Assembly: GCF_010731115.1 (NCBI RefSeq)
Contig: NZ_AP022616.1
Span: 2,232,001-2,296,000, forward strand
DNA: 64,000 bases
Origin: Mycolicibacterium phocaicum
Lineage (GTDB): Bacteria > Actinomycetota > Actinomycetes > Mycobacteriales > Mycobacteriaceae
Direction: 5' to 3'
Both the position numbers and the translations under genes were made by a program. A model generated the notes under the pieces. That model was not told where the DNA came from. It saw only the letters and a list, made by a program, of their open reading frames with translations, and did not search any database. Positions 17,498-26,578 of this stretch are shown one piece after another (position 1 is the first letter of the stretch; every line of letters starts with the position of its first letter).

Positions 17498-19579
17498 TTA
17501 CGTCGTGCCGCGGTCCCATGCCCGGTGCAGCCCGAGAGCCGCTGTCAGGCGGGCGATGAAGTCCTTGTCGACGTCCGCGGCCAGCTCGACGCCAGGTCCC
17601 TTCAGCGGCAGCTTCGCCGCCTTGAGTACCGCGTCACCATCACCCCACGCCGCGAGAACCTTGAAATGCCGGAAGACTTCCTGCAGCAGGACGACCAGCC
17701 TGCTGTCGCGGGGCGGTTCTGTCCCGGCGGCGACGACGAGGGCGTCGACTTCGATCGAACGGACCGTGGCCAGAGTCCGGTCCACGGTCACCTGGCGACG
17801 CCCGGCCTTCAACACCCCGCCGGTGGGGGCGATGACCAAGGCGGTCGCGCCCACAGCGGCCGCGGCTTTGACGAGTTTGGCCACGCCGGCGAGGTCTGAA
17901 CCCGCATCGGCGAGGATGCCGATCTTCCGTCCGACGATCGGTCCTGGTTCCACGATCACCTGCGCCAACGCCGGTGACAGTGGAATATCCTCGGCGGGAC
18001 GGCCTTTCGGAGCCGGCAACCCGAGCGCGGCCGCGACCTGTTCGCACAGCGCGGAGTCAACGTTGGCAAGCACCTGCAGCTCACGTTCTTTGATGCCTTG
18101 CTCGTACACCTTGCCCAATTCGAAAATGAAGGCGTCGGCAAGGTGCGACTGTTCCACCGCGCTCAGGCTGCGATAGAACAGGGTCGCCTGGGTGAAGTGG
18201 TCGTCGAACGAGGCCGGCCGCGCGCGTACTGCCTCCCCCTCGATCCGTCGCGGAAAGTTTACGTAGGCACCATCTTTCGCTTCTACTGGGCGCGGCTCGT
18301 CGTTGTCGATACTGTTTGGACGATATGGCGCCAAACCGGTGTGGACCGCCGTCTGGTGCATCCCATCGCGCAGCATGTCGTTGACGGGGCAGTGGGGACG
18401 ATTGATCGGCAGCTGGGTGAAGTTCGGGCCGCCCAGGCGCGTGAGCTGGGTGTCGACGTAGGAGAACAAACGGGCCTGCAGCAGTGGGTCATTGGTGGGC
18501 TCGATGCCGGGCACCAGATTGCCGACGTGAAAAGCGACCTGTTCGGTCTCGGCGAAGTAGTTCGTGGGGTTGCGGTTGAGCGTGAGCTTGCCGACGAGTT
18601 GGACCGGCGCCAGTTCTTCGGGCACGAGTTTGGTCGGGTCCAGCAAGTCGATGCCCTCGAACGTATCGGTGCCGTCGTCGGGCAGGATCTGCAGTCCCAG
18701 TTCGTATTCGAAGAAGGCGCCCGCTTCGATGCCGTCGGCCAGATCGCGGCGGTGGAAGTCGGGGTCGACACCGGCGGCGATCTGCGCTTCCTCCCAGACC
18801 AGGGAATGCACGCCGGCGACCGGCTTCCAATGAAACTTGGCCAGGCTGGTCTTGCCCGCCGCGTTCGTCAGCCGGAAGGTGTGCACGCCAAAACCTTCCA
18901 TGGTCCGGAAGGAGCGGGGAATGCCGCGATCGCTCATGTTCCAGAACACGTGGTGGGTGGCTTCGGTGTGCAGGGAGACGAAGTCCCAGAACGTGTCGTG
19001 AGCCGACTGTGCTTGGGGGATTTCGCGATCCGGGTGCGGCTTGGCCGCGTGCACGACGTCGGGAAACTTGATGCCGTCTTGGATGAAGAAGACCGGGATG
19101 TTGTTGCCGACCAGATCGAACGTGCCTTCGGCGGTGTAGAACTTGACTGCAAAGCCGCGGGTGTCGCGCACCGTGTCGGCAGAACCGCGCGACCCCAGAA
19201 CGGTGGAGAAGCGCGCGAAGACGTCGGTCGTCGTCCCCTTGCGTCCCAGGAACGCTGCCCTGGTGACCGACGACGCGGTGCCGTAGGACTCGAAGATGCC
19301 GTGCGCCGCAGCGCCCCGCGCGTGTACCACCCGCTCGGGTATGCGTTCGTGGTCGAAGTGGGTGATCTTCTCGCGAAGGTGGAAGTCCTCCAACAGCGAC
19401 GGGCCGCGGGGACCTGCTTTGAGTGAGTGGTCGGTGTCCGGCAGGCGCAGTCCCTGACTCGTCGTCAAGAACGGTCCGGACTGGGCACGCGCCGGTGCGT
19501 CGGTCTGCGACGCAGGCGCGGTGCCGGCAGGGCCCACACTGGCAGGGGCTGACTGATCACGCTTGCGGCGAGGGGGCAT
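17498..19579 (-). CDS. katE: Large-subunit monofunctional catalase (KatE/HPII type)
   Basis: A 693-residue heme catalase converting H2O2 to water and O2. The distal His lies in ERVVHARGAAAHGIFE and the distal Asn region is FDLVGNNIPVFFIQD. The proximal heme Tyr lies in ARLFSYVDTQLTRLG. The C-terminal DJ-1/GATase-like domain (GRKIGILADAGSDLAGV through VVLLQEVFRHFKVL) marks the large clade. ATG 19579 has AGGAGA 7 nt upstream. A SigF-like promoter lies about 70 nt upstream, and the neighbours are stress genes. Confidence 0.95.
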   Translation of the reverse strand: MPPRRKRDQSAPASVGPAGTAPASQTDAPARAQSGPFLTTSQGLRLPDTDHSLKAGPRGPSLLEDFHLREKITHFDHERIPERVVHARGAAAHGIFESYGTASSVTRAAFLGRKGTTTDVFARFSTVLGSRGSADTVRDTRGFAVKFYTAEGTFDLVGNNIPVFFIQDGIKFPDVVHAAKPHPDREIPQAQSAHDTFWDFVSLHTEATHHVFWNMSDRGIPRSFRTMEGFGVHTFRLTNAAGKTSLAKFHWKPVAGVHSLVWEEAQIAAGVDPDFHRRDLADGIEAGAFFEYELGLQILPDDGTDTFEGIDLLDPTKLVPEELAPVQLVGKLTLNRNPTNYFAETEQVAFHVGNLVPGIEPTNDPLLQARLFSYVDTQLTRLGGPNFTQLPINRPHCPVNDMLRDGMHQTAVHTGLAPYRPNSIDNDEPRPVEAKDGAYVNFPRRIEGEAVRARPASFDDHFTQATLFYRSLSAVEQSHLADAFIFELGKVYEQGIKERELQVLANVDSALCEQVAAALGLPAPKGRPAEDIPLSPALAQVIVEPGPIVGRKIGILADAGSDLAGVAKLVKAAAAVGATALVIAPTGGVLKAGRRQVTVDRTLATVRSIEVDALVVAAGTEPPRDSRLVVLLQEVFRHFKVLAAWGDGDAVLKAAKLPLKGPGVELAADVDKDFIARLTAALGLHRAWDRGTT

Positions 19580-19649
19580 GGGTCTCTCCTGACGGGACGA
19601 GAAAACGCGACGGTCAAGCGCACGGGACTGCCCCGAGCCTCCGGTCGCG

Positions 19650-19675
19650 ATACCCGAACACGCTGCGATGCAAAC
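19650..19675 (-). promoter_or_regulatory. SigF-type promoter for the catalase gene
   Basis: On the minus strand the region reads GTTT, a 16-nt spacer, then GGGTAT, an exact match to the mycobacterial SigF pattern (GTTT-N15-17-GGGTAT). The -10 ends about 70 nt before the catalase ATG. This supports stationary-phase or stress induction of the catalase. Confidence 0.75.
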
Positions 19676-19730
19676 GTCGTCATTGCGGCGTGATGCTCTG
19701 CGGCTGCCGGCCGGTCGACGTGTCTCGCCC

Positions 19731-20003
19731 CTATACCGGATTCTCGTGTGCCACAGCGCGGTAGCTGCGGGCCGCAGCCCGATCGACGGCAGCTTTGACC
19801 AGGCCGAAGACGAGGCCCTGCACACCGGCGGCGAACAGTGCCTGCCCGGCCGAGCGGTTCAAATCTCTGGGATCTGGCGGTCCATCCCCCGAGTCGTCGA
19901 TCCGTTCCCACACCACACTGAAGATCTTCCCCGCCAGCAGTCCGCCCGCGACGCTGAACGCTGCCGACAACGGCAGATACAGTGATTTCGAAATCTTGCT
20001 CAT
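19731..20003 (-). CDS. DUF4235 small membrane protein
   Basis: A 90-residue protein with an N-terminal membrane helix (LYLPLSAAFSVAGGLLAGKIFSVVW), a conserved polar stretch PDPRDLNRSAGQALFAAGVQG and a second hydrophobic segment, matching the actinobacterial DUF4235 pattern. AAGGAG lies 4 nt before ATG 20003. It sits upstream of the catalase gene and has its own SigF-like promoter, so it is probably part of the general stress response. Biochemical role unknown. Confidence 0.85.
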   Translation of the reverse strand: MSKISKSLYLPLSAAFSVAGGLLAGKIFSVVWERIDDSGDGPPDPRDLNRSAGQALFAAGVQGLVFGLVKAAVDRAAARSYRAVAHENPV

Positions 20004-20055
20004 CGTTCTCCTTGCATATCTGACAGTCCCGCCTGATCCGAGGCGTGGGTGAGAG

Positions 20056-20081
20056 TTACCCCGCCTGCGACCCAGCCAACC
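20056..20081 (-). promoter_or_regulatory. SigF-like promoter for the DUF4235 gene
   Basis: Minus strand GGTTG, 15-nt spacer, GGGTAA. It differs slightly from the SigF pattern in both boxes, so it is weaker than the copy at 19650-19675. It lies about 53 nt upstream of ATG 20003. Confidence 0.5.
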
Positions 20082-20129
20082 GCCCAAAATGCCTCGGCGA
20101 CAGCCGAAAAGCAGGGCCGCCGGTACTCA

Positions 20130-21737
20130 TCACGAACGCACGATGGGCCGAAATGAGTCGGCATCGGCGGCCGCCCAGTCGAAAGCCCAGCTCTGCGGCA
20201 CCTGCTCGATGAGCTCGTTCGGTTGTAACCACTCGTAGAGTTCGGCATAGGAGACCTGCTGCGTGGCCGAGACTTTCTTGCGCAGCAGATGCGGTGACAG
20301 CATTGCCGGATCCGCGATCCCCATCGAACCCATGATCTTCATCGCCTGCTCGACGGTGGCCTTCTGGTAGCGATATACCCGCGCGCTCTTGTCGTCGACG
20401 TCCAGCGCTCGCGCCCGCCGCGGGTCCTGGGTGGCAACCCCGACCGGGCAGTGATTGGTGTGGCAGCGCTGCGATTGGATGCACCCGATCGCCATCATCA
20501 TGGCGCGCGCAGCGTTGGTGTAGTCGGCGCCCTGGATGAGCCGCTTGATGATGTCGTTGCCCGCGGCTACCTTGCCGCTGGCACCGATACGGATCACCTC
20601 GCGCAGACCGGTGCCGACCAGCGCGTTATGCACCGTCATCAATCCATCCGTCAGCGGAAGCCCGACGTGGTCCTCGTATTCCAGTGGCGCAGCTGCCGTT
20701 CCGCCCTCGGCACCGTCGACGATGATGAAATCGGGAGTGACCCCTTCGGCGAGCATCGCCTTGCAGATCGCCAGAACGTCCGCTCGCGAGCCCACACACA
20801 GTTTGAATCCCACCGGCTTACCGCCACACAGCTCACGGAGCCGACCAACAAATTGCACAAGCTCGCGTGGAGTTGAAAATGCCGAGTGCGCAGCGGGACT
20901 CACACACTTCTCCCCCACGGGTACTCCACGGTATTCGGCAATCTCCTTGCTGACCTTCGACGCGGGCAGCACACCGCCCACTCCGGGCTTGGCGCCCTGG
21001 CTGAGCTTGACCGAGATGCATTTGACCGCGTCGTGCGCGGCCTTGTCGGCGAACTGATCCGGGTCGAAGTGCCCGTCTGCGGTACGCGTACCGAAGTAGC
21101 CGGAACCGATCTCCCACACCACATCCGCGCCGCCGAGATGGTAGGGCGTCAACCCGCCTTCGCCGGTGTCGTGAGCGAACCCGCCCCGTTGCGCCCCGGC
21201 GTTCAGCGCCTTCAGCGCGTTGGCCGAGAGCGCTCCGAAACTCATCGACGACACGTTCAGCAAAGCCATGTCATAGGGCCGGGCGCAGTCCGGGCCTCCG
21301 ATACGAACCCGGTAGGGGTGCGGCGGAGGCTCCACGGGCGCGGTCGAGTGCACGAGGTACTCGTATCCGGCCTCGTCGACATCGCGTTCGGTTCCGTACG
21401 ACAATTCGGCCGCGGTCCCCTTGGCCCGTTCATAGATCAGTGAGCGGATGTCGCGGTCGAACGGCCGGCCGTCAAAATTGCGTTCGATGAAGTACTGCTG
21501 CAGTTCGGGGCGCAGCGCCTCGAGCAGGTACCGGATGTGCCCGATCACGGGGTAATTGCGCAGCACCGAGTGACGGCGTTGAGTCACATCGAAGATGCCC
21601 ACGGCGGCCAGCGCACCTACTGCCACCGCGGCAATCCACCACACCCAACCATCCAGCAGCGCGGTAGCAACCAGGCCTGCCGCAGCGGCAGCCAATGCCG
21701 CGACGATTCCGTACCGAACCACATCAACCCTCTTCAT
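20130..21737 (-). CDS. FMN-binding glutamate-synthase-like membrane oxidoreductase
   Basis: A 535-residue protein with two N-terminal membrane helices (GIVAALAAAAAGLVATALL and WWIAAVAVGALAAVGIF), then a GltB-like FMN barrel. Segments are NVSSMSFGALSANALKALN, ISVKLSQGAKPGVGGVLP, DFIIVDGAEGGTAAAP and CIQSQRCHTNHCPVGVATQDP; the Cys cluster fits the 3Fe-4S site of glutamate synthases. It lacks an amidotransferase domain, so it is not a complete glutamate synthase. The natural substrate is unknown. The start is set by family length; the ribosome site is weak. Confidence 0.9.
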   Translation of the reverse strand: MKRVDVVRYGIVAALAAAAAGLVATALLDGWVWWIAAVAVGALAAVGIFDVTQRRHSVLRNYPVIGHIRYLLEALRPELQQYFIERNFDGRPFDRDIRSLIYERAKGTAAELSYGTERDVDEAGYEYLVHSTAPVEPPPHPYRVRIGGPDCARPYDMALLNVSSMSFGALSANALKALNAGAQRGGFAHDTGEGGLTPYHLGGADVVWEIGSGYFGTRTADGHFDPDQFADKAAHDAVKCISVKLSQGAKPGVGGVLPASKVSKEIAEYRGVPVGEKCVSPAAHSAFSTPRELVQFVGRLRELCGGKPVGFKLCVGSRADVLAICKAMLAEGVTPDFIIVDGAEGGTAAAPLEYEDHVGLPLTDGLMTVHNALVGTGLREVIRIGASGKVAAGNDIIKRLIQGADYTNAARAMMMAIGCIQSQRCHTNHCPVGVATQDPRRARALDVDDKSARVYRYQKATVEQAMKIMGSMGIADPAMLSPHLLRKKVSATQQVSYAELYEWLQPNELIEQVPQSWAFDWAAADADSFRPIVRS

Positions 21738-21889
21738 CTGACGACCCGCTGTCGACGGGTTACCCAGAATCAGCCGTTTCAGGCACTTCTTACCTGTGGG
21801 TCCGCTGCGACAAACAGTGCCGGGTGCCCAGCCATCTCCGGGCGCAGCGCCGTCGTCAGCCGTCACAACGCCGCCATCGCCGGCGCTTG

Positions 21890-21925
21890 ACTGACGATAT
21901 CCTCGTATATGAGGATATCGTCAGT
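21890..21925. promoter_or_regulatory. TetR-type palindromic operator, copy 1
   Basis: Arms 21890-21904 and 21911-21925 are exactly complementary (15 bp) around a 6-bp centre; the core half-site is GAGGATATCGTCAG. It lies about 165 bp upstream of the hydroxylase-YceI gene. Near-identical half-sites flank the TetR/P450 intergenic region (24954-25011), so the nearby TetR protein is the likely binder. Confidence 0.75.
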
Positions 21926-22090
21926 TAGTGCCGCATGGCACACCGCAAGGTGACGGAGGACAGCAACAATGGCCGGGAACCACCAAGGGACATCGAGATT
22001 CAACGAACGCCGTCTTAACCGCTTCCGAACATGCTCCGGTGCCGCGCCCGGGCGAGCCGTGAAGACTCTTGACCGGATTGGTTCATCGCG

Positions 22091-24286
22091 ATGAGCGCCG
22101 ATGACCCGGTGGACTGTTTCGACGTCGCCGTTGTCGGTCTGGGACCCGTAGGGGAACTCGCGGCGATCTTGCTTGCCCGTAGCGATCTTCGCGTCCTTGC
22201 CGTCGACCGCGAAGCCGATGTCTACGGCAACCCCCGCGTGGGAGTTCTCGATGGCGAAGCGCTGCGAAGTTTGCAGAAGGCGGGCGTCTACGAGCAGGCG
22301 GTGGGCGACATGATCTGCGGAGCGGGCGCCCAATGGGCCTCCCGGTCCGGCAGGACTCTTGCCACGACTCTGCCCAGTGAAACTCCTCAGGCACACCCGT
22401 GGTTGTCGGCCATCTATCAACCTTCGTTGGACCGGCACCTTCGGACCGCTCTGGCGGGCTATCAGCGGGTTGATGTCCGGGTGAATCACCAGTTGACCGG
22501 GTTGGTCCAGGATGCAGAAGGGGTCACTCTCGAGCTTCGGGATGCCCAGGGTGCCGTCAGCCGAGCACGGGCGCGACTGGTTCTGGGCTGCGACGGCGCC
22601 AATAGCACTGTTCGTGACGCTGTTGGCGTCGAACTCGAGGGGTCGACCTTCACCGAGCCGTGGGTAATTGTCGACGCGAAACTACCTGAGCCGATTGCGC
22701 ATGTCCCCCACTTCCGATTCACGATGGATCCGGCGGGACCACGGATGACCGGTCGACTCGCCGACGGCAATCACCGTTGGGAACGCAAGGTAATGCCCCA
22801 TGAAAATCCTGACGATGTCCTGCAACCGGGCGCCGCAGCGCAGATGATCGCCGAGCATGCCGACCCTGATACCGCACAGATACTGCGCCACGTCGTGTAC
22901 ACGTTCCAAGCCGAGCAAGCACAGCGATGGCGTGTGGGCCGAGTCATGTTGTGCGGGGACGCAGCCCATCTGATGCCGCCGATGGCCGGCCAGGGCCTCA
23001 ATTCGGGGATACGCGATGTCACCAACTTGTCGTGGAAGGTGAGCGCAGTACTACGGGCCGGTGCGCCTCTTGAGCTACTCGACACATACGAAGATGAGCG
23101 CCGTCCGCATGTCGTCGCAATGACCAACCTGTCGCTACGGGCCGGTCGCCTCATCATGCTTCGATCAGCACGAGCGGCAGCAGTCCGAGACGGCGCACTC
23201 GCGGCGATGATGCATATTCCGCAAGTGCGCCAACATGTCCGGCAAGGACGCTATCGCCCGCCAGCACGGTATCGGCGCGGGCTGCTGATCGGAGCACCCT
23301 CACGGCGTTCGTCGGTCGGCATGCTCTTCCCTCAGCCCTGCGTTCGCGATTATGGCGGCCACGAGCACCGGCTCGACGACATCGCCGGATCAGGCTGGCG
23401 CATCGTCGGTTGGGGCGAAGATCCGCGAGCCGCCTTGTCGGTACACGGACAGTGCTTGGCCGCGGAGGTCTTGAACGCGACATTCGTCACGTTGTGTCGT
23501 CCTGGTGACCGCTCGGTCACGTCTGGCGCCTCAACACACGTGCTCGAAGACATCAGCGAAATGTCGCATCGCATGTTCCGGGATCAGCCCTTCGTCGTAG
23601 TCCGGCCCGATCACTACGTGTGCGCCAATCCTCCACGCCCCGAACTGGATTCCGCAATCCGCCACATCGTCCAGCGGGTATCGAGCCGCCGATCGGAACC
23701 GGTTGTCGGCGAGACCGACCCATCGGCCGGCACGTGGCTACTCGACCCTGCCACCGTGCAGGTGGGCTTCGCTGCACGCGGAATGTGGGGATTGCTGCCT
23801 GTCTCTGGACATTTCACGCAATCGTCGGGATCGCTGACATGGAATGACGACGGCTCCGCGGCGGTATACCTGGAAGTGCAAGCCGCGAGCATCGCCACGG
23901 GCCTCAAGGCTCGCGATCACCACTTGCGTTCGCCGGATTTCCTCGATGCAGTCGCGTATCCCACCATCAGCTTCCGCGGTCACGCGACGGCGCAGCGCGC
24001 AGATGCGCTCACTGTGCGCGGTGAACTGACCATCCGCGGCCGTACTGTTCACACCGAAATCGAGGTCGCCATTTCGCGGCAGGGCGCCGAGATCGTTGGC
24101 CAAACGACAGCGCGAATTACGCTGAGCGACTTCGGGATCACGCCGCGGTTTGGCATTGTGCGCCCCACCGTCGATCTGCGCATGCGCGGACGCCTCGTCG
24201 CGCAAAGCGCGGACGTGATCGAACTACTGCGGCGAACCGCCGCCGTGGCCCAGCCCACCGCTCTCGATTGCCGACAGGTCCGGTAA
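22091..24286 (+). CDS. FAD-dependent hydroxylase fused to a C-terminal YceI-like domain
   Basis: A 731-residue two-part protein. Residues 1-540 are a complete class A flavin monooxygenase: VAVVGLGPVGELAAILLA, the DG motif LGCDGANSTVRDAVGV, the GD motif MLCGDAAHLMPPMAGQGLNSG and the thioredoxin-like C-terminal domain ending FVVVRPDHYVCA. About residues 545-715 match a YceI lipocalin-like domain: TWLLDPATVQVGFAARGMWG, VSGHF, then LKARDHHLRSPDFLDAVAYP. YceI proteins bind polyprenyl or amphiphilic molecules, and the usual family member is a separate secreted protein. No signal peptide is present. The last 63 bp overlap the convergent TetR gene. Confidence 0.88.
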   Translation: MSADDPVDCFDVAVVGLGPVGELAAILLARSDLRVLAVDREADVYGNPRVGVLDGEALRSLQKAGVYEQAVGDMICGAGAQWASRSGRTLATTLPSETPQAHPWLSAIYQPSLDRHLRTALAGYQRVDVRVNHQLTGLVQDAEGVTLELRDAQGAVSRARARLVLGCDGANSTVRDAVGVELEGSTFTEPWVIVDAKLPEPIAHVPHFRFTMDPAGPRMTGRLADGNHRWERKVMPHENPDDVLQPGAAAQMIAEHADPDTAQILRHVVYTFQAEQAQRWRVGRVMLCGDAAHLMPPMAGQGLNSGIRDVTNLSWKVSAVLRAGAPLELLDTYEDERRPHVVAMTNLSLRAGRLIMLRSARAAAVRDGALAAMMHIPQVRQHVRQGRYRPPARYRRGLLIGAPSRRSSVGMLFPQPCVRDYGGHEHRLDDIAGSGWRIVGWGEDPRAALSVHGQCLAAEVLNATFVTLCRPGDRSVTSGASTHVLEDISEMSHRMFRDQPFVVVRPDHYVCANPPRPELDSAIRHIVQRVSSRRSEPVVGETDPSAGTWLLDPATVQVGFAARGMWGLLPVSGHFTQSSGSLTWNDDGSAAVYLEVQAASIATGLKARDHHLRSPDFLDAVAYPTISFRGHATAQRADALTVRGELTIRGRTVHTEIEVAISRQGAEIVGQTTARITLSDFGITPRFGIVRPTVDLRMRGRLVAQSADVIELLRRTAAVAQPTALDCRQVR

Positions 24287-24925
24287 CGGACGCTGGCACA
24301 GAGCACGCGCCTGTTTGGCAGTCATGCCAAAAGCCCGTAGAACTCCCTCAGCGATGTGGTCGGTGGCGGCGGCGTCGTCTCGGTCAGGCTGTTCTCGCAG
24401 CAATGTGCCGAGCCCGAACAAGGCGCCGCCGGCCAGCGATAGTGCCAGTTCAGGATCACTGATGGTGAAGCGACCGGCGTCGATCGCGGCAACAATGTCG
24501 CGCAGCGCCCGCGGCGCGATTCCTCGATCCGAAAGGATCACCGATGACCCACGGTTCAATATCAACTGGCCTTCTTGGGGCCGGCGCCGGAAGAGCCGAC
24601 CGCCGAGACGGAAGTTGGTGGCGAACGCCTCCGCGGGATCGGCGATGTCGGCGGCGTACGCATCCAGAAGCGCGCCATAGCCATCCAGCACGTCGTCGAC
24701 AGCAGCTTCGAAAAGCTCTTCCTTGCTGTTGAAATGGTTGTAGAACGATCCCATCCCGACGTCAGCAGCCTGGGTGATCTCCAAGACAGGGACATTGAGG
24801 GCGCCGCGGGCGATAAAGCCCTGAGCCGCACGGATGAGTGCGCCACGGGTGCGCATCTTGCGTCGTTGCAGTCGGGTAATCGGCTCCGCCTCGGCGTCGG
24901 AGGCGTCTGTCTCGGCAGCACTCAT
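24224..24925 (-). CDS. TetR-family regulator of the hydroxylase-YceI / P450 module
   Basis: A protein of about 233 residues. The HTH region is RTRGALIRAAQGFIARGALNVPVLEITQAADVGMGSFYNHFNSKEELFEAAVDDV, followed by a TetR ligand domain. I use ATG 24925 (MSAAETDASDAE) with GGTGG upstream. ATG 24967 is in frame, but it sits inside an operator half-site. It diverges from the P450 gene and converges with the hydroxylase gene, overlapping it by 63 bp. The three operator copies suggest it represses both neighbours and itself; the inducer is unknown. Confidence 0.85.
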   Translation of the reverse strand: MSAAETDASDAEAEPITRLQRRKMRTRGALIRAAQGFIARGALNVPVLEITQAADVGMGSFYNHFNSKEELFEAAVDDVLDGYGALLDAYAADIADPAEAFATNFRLGGRLFRRRPQEGQLILNRGSSVILSDRGIAPRALRDIVAAIDAGRFTISDPELALSLAGGALFGLGTLLREQPDRDDAAATDHIAEGVLRAFGMTAKQARALCQRPLPDLSAIESGGLGHGGGSPQ

Positions 24926-24953
24926 CCACCGACTATACCAAGCCGTCAGTTTT

Positions 24954-25011
24954 GAGGATTTCGTCATAAACGCTTGGCTGAGGATACCGTCGTATGTGAT
25001 GATTTCGTCAG
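24954..25011. promoter_or_regulatory. TetR-type operator cluster, copy 2 plus an extra half-site
   Basis: An imperfect palindrome (arms 24978-24991 and 24998-25011, CTGAGGATACCGTC / GATGATTTCGTCAG, 6-bp centre) has the same architecture as the perfect copy at 21890-21925. A further half-site GAGGATTTCGTCA lies at 24954-24966. The cluster covers the gap between the divergent TetR and P450 genes. Confidence 0.7.
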
Positions 25012-25093
25012 AAGTAGCGAGGAGTGACCGCGATCGCTGCGACCCGACGACCTTCGCGCGATACACGCGAACCACCCTGAACAGGACGACGCC

Positions 25094-26284
25094 ATGTTGC
25101 GCAGCCCGCAAGGCATTGCCACCTACCGGCCGAACATTTACACCACCGATGCGATCCGCCGGCCCTACGAGCACTACCGCAATTTGCGCGACCTCAGCCC
25201 GGTCGTGTGGCTGCCTCGCCACCGCCTCTACGCCTTGCCGCGCTACGCCGAATGCAAATCCACCTTGCGCGCGGACGACGTGTTTTTGTCCGGGCACGGG
25301 GTCGCCGCGAACCCTTTGACCAACCGCTTGTCCCGCGGTACCACGCTCAACAGTGACGGCGCCGAACATGACCAACGTCGCAAACTGGTGGCGCATCGTC
25401 TGATGCCGCGAGCGCTGCGCACGCTCAGCACCGCCGTTGACCAGCAGGCCGCCGCCATAGTGGATACCGCGGTATCCAAAGGACTCATCGACGGAGTCGC
25501 TGATCTGGCTACCGCACTACCGGTGTCACTCGTGCCCGACCTTGTCGGCTGGCCCAGAGAACACCGAGAGCACCTCATCCCTTGGGGCGCAGCAACGTTC
25601 GATCTCATGGGGCCGCTGAACTGGCAAGCGATCAAGGCGATCCCCCGTAGCCTGCAGATGCTCTGGTTCGCGCGACGGATTGTGCGCGATCGCAACGTCC
25701 TCGACGGCAGCATGGTCGACGAACTGCTGACCGCCGCCGACAACGGTGACCTGCGCCTTGACGACGTGCCACCCCTGCTGCTCGACTACATCGCGCCGTC
25801 GTTGGACACCACGATCAGCGCCATATCCAGTGCGCTCTACCTTTTCGCCGCCCACCCTGAACAGTGGCAGCTACTCAGAGCAGAACCGGCCCTGCTCCCC
25901 AACGCCATCAACGAGGTGATCCGCCTCGAGTCTCCGCTGCGGGCATTCACGCGGAAGGTGCTGTCCGACACCGAAATCTCCGGTATCCCCATCCCGGCCG
26001 GCGCCCGCGTCCTGGCTTTGTACGCCTCTGCCAACCGCGACGAACGCGAATGGGACAAACCCGACGTATTCGACATCCGTCGTGACGCCGGCCGTCAGAT
26101 GGGATTCGGAAACGGCGCGCACGCCTGCGCCGGGCAGGGACTGGCCCGTCTGGAAACCACAGCCATTCTCACCGCCTTGCTGGCGCGGGTGCAGCGCATT
26201 GAATTGGCCGGCACGCCGGTGTGGGCCATCAACAACATCATTCATCGCCACGAATACCTGCCGATCAGGCTCATCGCCGCCTGA
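25094..26284 (+). CDS. Cytochrome P450
   Basis: A 396-residue bacterial P450. The heme-thiolate loop is MGFGNGAHACAGQGLAR (FGxGxHxCxG), the I-helix is DYIAPSLDTTISAIS with the acid-Thr pair, and the K-helix ExxR is NEVIRLESP. Oxygen insertion requires ferredoxin and reductase partners, and no such gene lies nearby. It shares the operator region with the TetR gene, and its operator matches that of the hydroxylase-YceI gene. The two oxygenases therefore probably act in one pathway. Substrate unknown. Confidence 0.94.
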   Translation: MLRSPQGIATYRPNIYTTDAIRRPYEHYRNLRDLSPVVWLPRHRLYALPRYAECKSTLRADDVFLSGHGVAANPLTNRLSRGTTLNSDGAEHDQRRKLVAHRLMPRALRTLSTAVDQQAAAIVDTAVSKGLIDGVADLATALPVSLVPDLVGWPREHREHLIPWGAATFDLMGPLNWQAIKAIPRSLQMLWFARRIVRDRNVLDGSMVDELLTAADNGDLRLDDVPPLLLDYIAPSLDTTISAISSALYLFAAHPEQWQLLRAEPALLPNAINEVIRLESPLRAFTRKVLSDTEISGIPIPAGARVLALYASANRDEREWDKPDVFDIRRDAGRQMGFGNGAHACAGQGLARLETTAILTALLARVQRIELAGTPVWAINNIIHRHEYLPIRLIAA

Positions 26285-26460
26285 AACCCCGTTCCTGCTC
26301 GGCCACGAGGCCGGACCGTCAAACCGGCCCGATCGGGCTTCCGCAGCGGCCTGTCCCCGTGTTGTTCGCGCTCCCACGAAACCAGGCATGCGCCCATGGC
26401 CCCCTCATCCGGACACCATGAGCTGGCAATGTCTGAAATGACTATGAATCAAATATGAAA

Positions 26461-26490
26461 TTGACATGGCGATCATTATGCGTCGCATAT
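26461..26490 (+). promoter_or_regulatory. Possible sigma70-like promoter in an A/T-rich gap
   Basis: A perfect TTGACA at 26461-26466 is followed 18 nt later by GCATAT at 26485-26490. The surrounding stretch (about 26430-26580) is notably A/T-rich for this genome. It could drive the secreted-protein gene; the -10 match is only moderate. Confidence 0.4.
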
Positions 26491-26578
26491 GAATATCTCG
26501 ACACGCGTGTGTTCCTGACTAGCATGGAATTTGAAATAGCGCAGATAAATGCGCTTCAAATGCTGGAAGGAAATTCAA

